A stretch of DNA of 10,128 bases from positions 713,266-723,393 of the forward strand of contig MU646352.1 of assembly GCA_026770585.1 (NCBI GenBank), read 5' to 3'. Origin of the DNA: Baffinella frigidus (Eukaryota > Cryptophyceae > Cryptomonadales > Baffinellaceae). The notes below the pieces were generated by a model, which had not been told where the DNA came from, ran no database searches, and saw nothing but the letters and a program-made list of their open reading frames with translations. This document shows, in pieces, positions 9,528 to 10,128 of the stretch; positions within the stretch are counted from its first letter, which is position 1, and each line of letters opens with the position of its first letter. A program made the position numbers and the translations under genes.

Positions 9528-10012
9528 TTCAAGTTTCGTGGATGGTTTTACTTTTTACTTTTTACTTTTTTTTGGGTTGCGGGTTTAGGGGTTGGGGTGC
9601 GCGGGTTCGGGCCAGCAGACAGTAGGGTTGAGTGTTTAGGGTTGACTGTTTAGGGGTTAGTGTTGAGGGAGGGCGGGGTTAGGTGGGCGGGTTCGGACCA
9701 GCAGACAGTAGGGTTGAGTGTTTAGGGTTGACTGTTTAGGGGTTAGTGTTGAGGGAGGGCGGGGTTAGGTGGGCTGGTTCGGACCAGCAGACAGAAGGGT
9801 TTAGGGTTTCAAGTTTAGGGAGGCGGGTTTAGGGTTCAGGGCTTAGGGTTTAAGGACTTTAGGGTTCCGGGTTCAGGGCTTTAGGGTTTCGGGTTTCGGG
9901 TTTCGGGTTTCGGGTTTGTTTCATATTTTATTTATTATGGTTTAGGTGGGGTGGGACCAGCAAACGGTGGTAGCCGCGCGGGTGAGGATGCGGTCCTCAT
10001 CGTCGACGCCAC
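690..10012 (-). CDS. LMBR1-like / LIMR (LMBD1-type) membrane protein, internal part, 13 exons, partial at both ends
   Basis: Thirteen minus-strand exons (10012-9958, 9404-9341, 8572-8505, 7344-7231, 5727-5628, 5454-5320, 4749-4642, 3885-3835, 3382-3319, 3201-3148, 2033-1974, 1012-955, 750-690) join with compatible phases and no stop into about 330 residues. The product aligns end to end with the LIMR family as I know it from plants (about 500 residues): a membrane segment (exon 2), a lumenal loop (exon 3), a membrane segment plus the G-x-G-x-x-ALP-x-x-L motif (exons 4-5), a basic cytosolic loop (exons 6-7), membrane segments (exons 7-8 and 9-10), HP-x-K-x-x-G-T-x-MNS-x-LFN (exons 11-12) and QLCTTAF (exon 13). 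The human relative LMBRD1 is a lysosomal protein of cobalamin export; function here is only inferred as an endomembrane multi-pass protein. The N-terminal exons and the last C-terminal exon are not in the window. All introns are GT-AG, but donor positions +3 to +6 are very variable. Confidence 0.88.
751..954. repeat. Intron 12-13: degenerate telomere-like repeats
   Basis: Almost wholly made of TTTAGGG, TTCAGGG, TTTTGGG and TTTGGGG variants on the plus strand. The transcript therefore reads CCCUAAA-like arrays from donor to acceptor. Nothing else was seen. Confidence 0.8.
955..1012 (-). CDS. Exon 12: MNS-x-LFN membrane segment
   Basis: Codes TMMNSLLFNVGLLLMCSI plus a split S, nearly identical to the plant LIMR segment at this place and the strongest family match in the window. 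The acceptor is ATGCAG; the donor GTGAAA is followed by CCCCTAA repeats. It leaves with TC, completed to serine by exon 13. Confidence 0.93.
1101..1248. repeat. Fold-back element in intron 11-12
   Basis: Arms 1101-1126 and 1178-1203 are inverted repeats matching at 24 of 26 positions. A second, perfect 13-bp pair (1121-1133 with 1205-1217) and a third 8-bp pair (1201-1208 with 1231-1238) overlap them, so alternative hairpins are possible. No coding potential was seen. Confidence 0.75.
1309..1361 (-). pseudogene. Truncated, frameshifted copy of exon 12
   Basis: Repeats the acceptor ATGCAG and most of exon 12 (ATGATGAACTCGCTGCT is identical), but one base is missing after that point, so the frame breaks. 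The GTGAAA donor is also changed. It lies upstream of the working exon in intron 11-12. Confidence 0.88.
1371..1500. repeat. Telomere-like TTTAGGG tract in intron 11-12
   Basis: Five consecutive near-perfect TTTAGGG units begin right upstream of the exon-12 copy in the transcript sense, and then decay into TTCGGGG and TTTGGGG variants. Confidence 0.85.
1501..1781. other. Intron 11-12, middle part; no gene recognised
   Basis: Mixed sequence with small inverted repeats (for example CGCCCT at 1631-1636 against AGGGCG at 1661-1666). On the minus strand about 1755-1660 could encode a hydrophobic stretch, LFCYNLIIFIYAFTF, but it has no matching splice sites and no place in the family alignment. 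Confidence 0.5.
1788..1916 (-). pseudogene. Two partial copies of the 3' edge of exon 11 with its donor
   Basis: 1788-1817 repeats ISM-x-PLKIN and the GTCCGC donor. 1893-1916 repeats only the last eight codons, more diverged, again with GTCCGC. Both lie downstream of exon 11 in the transcript. The intron sequence after the donor (CTTCACACTCCTC) is copied as well at the first site. Confidence 0.85.
1974..2033 (-). CDS. Exon 11: HP-x-K motif
   Basis: Codes SIKFAGRFFLISMHPLKIN plus a split G. The histidine-proline-x-lysine motif after a short hydrophobic stretch is typical of LIMR proteins just before the eighth membrane segment. The acceptor is GCGCAG and the donor GTCCGC. It is in phase 1 at both ends and joins exon 12 as KING-TMMNS. 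Confidence 0.9.
2034..2772. repeat. 21-bp minisatellite with repeated exon-11 acceptor edges, in intron 10-11
   Basis: From about 2105 to 2690 there are roughly two dozen units like GTCAGCGTGTGTCCAACACTC. They are interrupted at about 2258-2276, 2484-2502 and 2681-2702 by copies of the exon 11 start edge (the TTGATCGACCCTG-type sequence). Together with exon 11 itself this gives four acceptor edges spaced about 200-240 bp. The intron segment next to exon 11 (2034-2104) recurs at 2697-2772, so the array is a duplicated block. Read in the transcript sense, each unit carries GCTGAC, a possible branch-site match. Confidence 0.85.
2866..3076. repeat. 8-bp tandem repeat array in intron 10-11
   Basis: Period-8 units change along the array: CAGTACTA, then CCACTGTA, then CAACTGCA, with more irregular units at the left end. 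On the transcript strand the units read like CAGTTGTG and TAGTACTG, so many CAG and TAG trinucleotides follow one another. No coding potential. Confidence 0.88.
3148..3201 (-). CDS. Exon 10: membrane segment
   Basis: Codes IVAYGVFAFYILICVVK plus a split G, the rest of the seventh helix. The acceptor is GAGCAG and the donor GTTCGC. The intron before it is only 117 bp, the shortest in the gene. Phase 1 at both ends fits exons 9 and 11. Confidence 0.86.
3202..3318. repeat. Intron 9-10: telomere-like repeats
   Basis: Six or so TTTAGGG units at about 3258-3308 abut the exon 9 donor; TTTCGGG units abut the exon 10 acceptor. A TTTATGAGC at about 3229 repeats the sequence around the exon 9 donor at 3307. 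Confidence 0.82.
3319..3382 (-). CDS. Exon 9: loop and start of the next membrane segment
   Basis: Codes GIAGPYLSDVFTNLSAAFPL then F and a split G. It corresponds to the P-F-L-N-x-x-F loop and the beginning of the seventh membrane helix. The acceptor is TTGCAG; the donor GTCCGC leads directly into CCCTAAA repeats. It leaves in phase 1. Confidence 0.86.
3383..3834. repeat. Intron 8-9: palindromes and degenerate GGGTCTC/GGTTTC repeats
   Basis: 3631-3662 is a perfect 32-bp palindrome centred on CTCGAG. Its half-motif GAGATTGAGTGTGAGAT also occurs at about 3395-3411. 3551-3564 and 3625-3638 form a further inverted pair. 3571-3600 resembles one end of the inverted-repeat element at 4843-5053. From 3690 on there are GGGTCTC, GGTTTCA and GGTTTAG variants. 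No exon was seen. Confidence 0.75.
3835..3885 (-). CDS. Exon 8: rest of a membrane segment
   Basis: Seventeen codons, VLTISWWIQLILEIFLD. It completes the helix begun in exon 7 and ends at the family's conserved D before the P-x-L loop. The acceptor is CGGCAG and the donor GTCCCG. Ending at GTCCCG makes the join to exon 9 align without gaps (D-GIAG-PYLS-DVF against D-PPLS-PFLN-EVF in plants), which supports this unusual donor. Confidence 0.82.
3896..4048. mobile_element. 153-bp inverted-repeat element in intron 7-8
   Basis: Terminal arms 3896-3921 and 4023-4048 are 26-bp inverted repeats with three mismatches, of the form G6-N-ATTCAAA-N-GTCA. The inside holds AAATTGACTTTTGAA, a motif shared with the CCACGCCAGA family. 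It sits exactly between exon 8 and a damaged copy of exon 8. No clear target duplication was found. Confidence 0.65.
4051..4093 (-). pseudogene. Damaged copy of exon 8
   Basis: Repeats about 40 of the 51 bp of exon 8. One of the two tryptophan codons is a TGA stop, and the acceptor edge is replaced by telomere-like sequence. It lies upstream of exon 8, across the inverted-repeat element. Confidence 0.85.
4128..4381. repeat. Repeat block with a 50-bp palindrome, intron 7-8
   Basis: 4274-4298 and 4299-4323 are inverted repeats with no spacer, matching at 22 of 25 positions, each holding GGGCTGGGACTAG. The same motif and its left context recur in direct order at about 4510-4570, and GGCTACTTGTAGG-like sequence at 4160-4190 recurs at 4600-4630. 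The block is thus a rearranged duplication of the DNA next to exon 7. Confidence 0.75.
4382..4509. mobile_element. MITE-like element, copy 2 (128 bp)
   Basis: The ends are 4382-4391 (CCACGGCAGA, one mismatch) and 4500-4509 (TCTGGCGTGG), flanked by TG on both sides. The inside shares AAGTTGACTTTTGGCGACC with the other two copies. No coding capacity. Confidence 0.68.
4642..4749 (-). CDS. Exon 7: end of the cytosolic loop and start of a membrane segment
   Basis: Codes VLDLEEEMTLLNICYKRNE, then a stretch starting INPLIPWIQLFGGF. This matches the LEEE-x-x-x-L heptad-like part of the family's loop, followed by the sixth membrane helix. The acceptor is GCGCAG and the donor GTATCA. Both ends are in phase 0, and it joins exon 8 inside the helix. 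Confidence 0.9.
4843..5053. mobile_element. 211-bp TIR element in intron 6-7
   Basis: Terminal arms 4843-4868 and 5028-5053 match at 25 of 26 positions (CCACTCGAGGCTAGAAATGG at the outside), and weaker pairing continues inwards. AA flanks both ends. Near the left third sits a strong hairpin, 4913-4931 with 4934-4952, 18 of 19 paired around a TG loop. No coding capacity. A half copy of the outer end lies at 3571. Confidence 0.72.
5115..5147 (-). pseudogene. Partial copy of exon 7 interior
   Basis: Reads ACGCTGCTCAGTATCTGC against ACGCTGCTGAACATCTGC in exon 7, then reaches a stop after TLLSICNKQ. It lies upstream of exon 7. A CAG about 10 bp before it could be a remnant of the acceptor. Confidence 0.7.
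5148..5319. other. Rest of intron 6-7 between the exon-7 copy and exon 6
   Basis: Mostly non-repetitive. It has a GGTGATACGG at about 5175 that resembles the exon 7 donor edge and a short TTTAGGG/TTCGGGG run next to the exon 6 donor. No exon was recognised. Confidence 0.5.
5320..5454 (-). CDS. Exon 6: charged cytosolic loop
   Basis: Forty-five codons rich in K, R and E, starting FAERKLQLKKRCEELLAIG and ending FTLKYKKM; it can form an amphipathic or coiled-coil helix. This is the long cytosolic loop between the fifth and sixth membrane segments of LIMR proteins. The acceptor is GGCAG, the only one not followed by G, and the donor is GTACCA. Both ends are in phase 0. It is one of the few exons with no recognisable truncated copy in its introns. 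Confidence 0.87.
5455..5627. repeat. Intron 5-6: telomere-like repeats
   Basis: TTTGGGG units (about 5506-5552) pass into TTTAGGG units (about 5575-5621) that stop at the exon 5 donor. In the transcript the donor GTCTCA is followed at once by CCCTAAA repeats. Confidence 0.82.
5628..5727 (-). CDS. Exon 5: family signature G-x-G-x-x-ALP-x-x-L
   Basis: Codes CLMTVFAGIGMVALPMDLF followed by IAFRDRPRPIDLKQ. The glycine pair and the ALP motif at the membrane-cytosol border followed by basic residues are the clearest LMBR1-like signature in the window. The acceptor is TTGCAG-type in the copies and ATGCAG here; the donor is GTCTCA. Of six related start edges it is the only one that keeps the 3' half and a donor. 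Confidence 0.92.
5803..6316 (-). pseudogene. Five truncated copies of the exon 5 start edge
   Basis: Copies at about 5804-5862, 5924-5943, 6037-6099, 6173-6211 and 6290-6316 each repeat the acceptor CAG (or a close form) plus 20-63 bp of exon 5. The first differs from exon 5 by one base over 59 bp. The third keeps GIGMAALPMDLFIA in frame. All lose the 3' half and the donor. They are separated by TTTCGGG-type repeats and spaced roughly 80-155 bp. Confidence 0.9.
6391..6514. repeat. 124-bp fold-back element in intron 4-5
   Basis: Arms 6391-6419 and 6486-6514 are inverted repeats matching at 25 of 29 positions around a 66-bp spacer. CTAGCTCCGCCTCA at about 8241 resembles the left end. No coding sequence and no clear target duplication. 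Confidence 0.7.
6726..7190. repeat. 266-bp tandem duplication carrying copies of exon 4, partly inverted
   Basis: GTACCATGCGATGAAGGAGA starts at 6726 and again at 6992. On the minus strand each unit holds the 3' half of exon 4 with a GTACAC donor. The left unit is open (DAFSATQTIRISLVIY and onwards); the right one has a 4-bp deletion. Each is followed by an inverted segment that on the plus strand reads KKPLYKN, the start of exon 4, along with inverted CCCTAAA repeats. 6781-6800 and 6821-6840 pair at 18 of 20 positions. Confidence 0.82.
7231..7344 (-). CDS. Exon 4: loop and membrane segment
   Basis: Codes LARPLFKDVAAVPAFSATQ followed by a hydrophobic helix that ends ALLSFIG plus a split W. 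The acceptor is ATACAG and the donor GTAAGA. This is the only one of many related copies nearby that keeps both splice sites and an open frame, and its phases fit exons 3 and 5, so I take it as the working exon. A CCACGCCAGA-type element ends 23 bp upstream of it. Confidence 0.86.
7368..7493. mobile_element. MITE-like element, copy 3 (126 bp, TIR CCACGCCAGA)
   Basis: Perfect 10-bp ends 7368-7377 and 7484-7493, flanked by TC on both sides. About 70 bp of its right half is nearly the same as in copy 1. It lies directly upstream of the exon 4 acceptor, so it occupies the region where a branch site would be expected. Confidence 0.74.
7529..8166 (-). pseudogene. Array of truncated copies of the exon 4 start edge
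   Basis: Copies lie at about 7529-7567, 7619-7684, 7738-7810 (several short units), 7855-7950, 8046-8080 and 8128-8166. The one at 7619-7684 keeps acceptor CAG and reads LARPLYKDVTAVEAFSATQS in frame, then stops matching. 7855-7950 runs LLYKNVAATQTIRTSLVIYI but has lost the last 26 bp or so before the donor. All lie upstream of exon 4. Confidence 0.85.
8167..8361. other. Intron 3-4, low-repeat part; no gene recognised
   Basis: Contains short hairpins (CACCAAATTGGTG at about 8336; GGTTTCTGGTATAAACC at about 8292) and a leftover AAGAAGCCG-type exon 4 fragment at 8170-8190 on the minus strand. No tRNA or exon was identified. Confidence 0.5.
8362..8490. repeat. (GT)n then (GA)n microsatellites
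   Basis: About 64 bp of GT repeats followed by about 65 bp of GA and GGGAGA repeats. In the transcript, the TC-rich part starts 14 bases after the exon 3 donor and passes into CA repeats. Confidence 0.95.
8505..8572 (-). CDS. Exon 3: lumenal loop
   Basis: Codes VDLPIIVMAPYATETTSW then FVDPA. The acceptor is CGGCAG and the donor GTACGT is one of the two strongest in the gene. It ends with GC, completed to an alanine codon by the G that opens exon 4. The donor is followed in the transcript by a long TC-rich and then CA-rich tract. Confidence 0.85.
8573..9340. repeat. Intron 2-3: TTTCGGG-type repeats with copies of flanking exon edges
   Basis: Long runs of GGTTTCC, GGGTTTCG and GGGATTCGTG. Copies of the exon 3 start (acceptor plus GTGGATCTACCC) occur at about 8683-8697 and 8871-8887. 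Copies of the exon 2 end occur at 9091-9126 (AILLALFFTMGV with donor GTGCGT) and, much shorter, near 9005-9017. Confidence 0.85.
9341..9404 (-). CDS. Exon 2: membrane segment
   Basis: Codes SIVFCFVFVAILLALYFTMG then V, an almost uninterrupted hydrophobic helix. The acceptor is CCCAG and the donor GTAAAC runs straight into CCCT repeats. It ends in phase 0 and joins exon 3 as MGV-VDLPI, matching the family pattern of a helix followed by a short valine-aspartate turn. Confidence 0.86.
9405..9600. repeat. Intron 1-2, left part: GGTGTTTCGGGTTT and GGTGTCT repeats
   Basis: Short variants GGTGTTT, GGTGTCT and GGGTTTCG follow one another, then a T-rich piece at about 9547-9575 (TTTACTTTTTACTTTTTACT-like). 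No exon was seen. Confidence 0.75.
9601..9795. repeat. 86-bp tandem repeat, about 2.2 copies, carrying an exon 1 donor edge
   Basis: GTTCGG at 9605, 9691 and 9777 marks the 86-bp period; the first two units are almost identical. Each unit holds GACCAGCAGACAG (GCCAGCAGACAG in the first), the reverse complement of an exon 1 end with donor GTCCGA, alongside TTTAGGG variants. Confidence 0.88.
9796..9950. repeat. Intron 1-2, right part: telomere-like repeats
   Basis: TTTAGGG and TTCAGGG variants pass into five TTTCGGG units at about 9886-9916, then an AT-rich stretch (9918-9940) just after the exon 1 donor. Confidence 0.8.
9958..10012 (-). CDS. Exon 1 of the window: cytosolic linker and start of a membrane segment
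   Basis: Reads GVDDEDRILTRAATTVC plus a split W. It corresponds to the acidic stretch and basic residues just before the fourth membrane segment of LIMR proteins. The acceptor is GGTAG and the donor is GTCCCA. It enters with two bases of a split codon and leaves with TG, which exon 2 completes to TGG. This is the weakest exon by sequence alone; the phase match to exon 2 and the duplicated donor edge downstream support it. Confidence 0.78.
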
Positions 10013-10128
10013 CTACCCTATGCCCCTACGGATTGCCTACCGTAGGGACTATGCATTATCGTGTGTGTGTGTGTGTGGTGTGTGTGTGTGTGTGGTGTGT
10101 GTGTGTGTGTGGTGTGTGTGTGTGTGTG
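10013..10128. repeat. Start of the intron before exon 1: hairpin and compound (GT)n
   Basis: 10024-10031 and 10040-10047 form an 8-bp hairpin (CCCTACGG/CCGTAGGG). From 10061 to the window end, GT runs are broken by GG every 16-17 bp. In the transcript this is a CA repeat ending about 48 bases before the exon 1 acceptor. Confidence 0.88.

Noticed and set aside
9049-9625. Plus-strand ORFs rich in FRVSGFGFRV-like sequence
   Set aside because: They are translations of TTTCGGG-type repeats. They overlap exon 2 on the other strand and have no protein-like composition beyond the repeat.

Overview
The window looks like nuclear DNA of a eukaryote, most likely a microbial alga or related protist. A plant/algal-type telomere motif (TTTAGGG and its variants TTTGGGG, TTTCGGG, TTCAGGG) is scattered through it. 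No bacterial-style gene order is present, and the only convincing coding sequence is split into many short, GC-ending exons. I cannot place the organism. A prasinophyte-type green alga or a dinoflagellate would fit the repeats and the relaxed splice sites, but this is a guess.

One gene explains all the coding signal. It lies on the minus strand and fills the window from about 10012 down to 690. Thirteen exons of 51-135 bp join in a consistent frame into about 330 residues. They match, almost without gaps, the middle and C-terminal part of the LMBR1-like/LIMR (LMBD1) family of multi-pass membrane proteins. The most telling pieces are AGIGMVALPMDLF (exon 5), a charged cytosolic loop (exons 6-7), HPLKING (exon 11) and TMMNSLLFNVGLLLMCSIS (exon 12). 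The N-terminal membrane segments should lie beyond the right edge. The last exon or exons were not found and should lie beyond the left edge.

Layout from right to left, in the direction of transcription: a (CA)n tract; exon 1; an intron with an 86-bp tandem repeat; exon 2; an intron of TTTCGGG-type repeats; exon 3; an intron with (CA)n/(TC)n tracts and many partial copies of the start of exon 4; exon 4; the longest intron, with copies of the end of exon 4, a fold-back element and five extra copies of the start of exon 5; exons 5-7; introns with inverted-repeat elements and palindromes; exons 8-10; an intron made of an 8-bp repeat and a 21-bp minisatellite; exon 11; an intron with copies of the end of exon 11 and a broken copy of exon 12; exons 12 and 13; then 689 bp with a hairpin and a short TIR element but no recognised exon.

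Three points stand out. First, most introns carry truncated copies of the neighbouring exon edges. Start-edge copies always lie upstream and end-edge copies downstream, as expected if tandem duplications repeatedly spanned splice junctions while sparing the working exon. Second, the telomere-like repeats nearly all run so that the transcript reads CCCUAAA, never UUUAGGG, except in a few inverted blocks. Third, there are several small inverted-repeat elements, including a three-copy family with a 10-bp terminal repeat (CCACGCCAGA) and a 2-bp target duplication at each copy.
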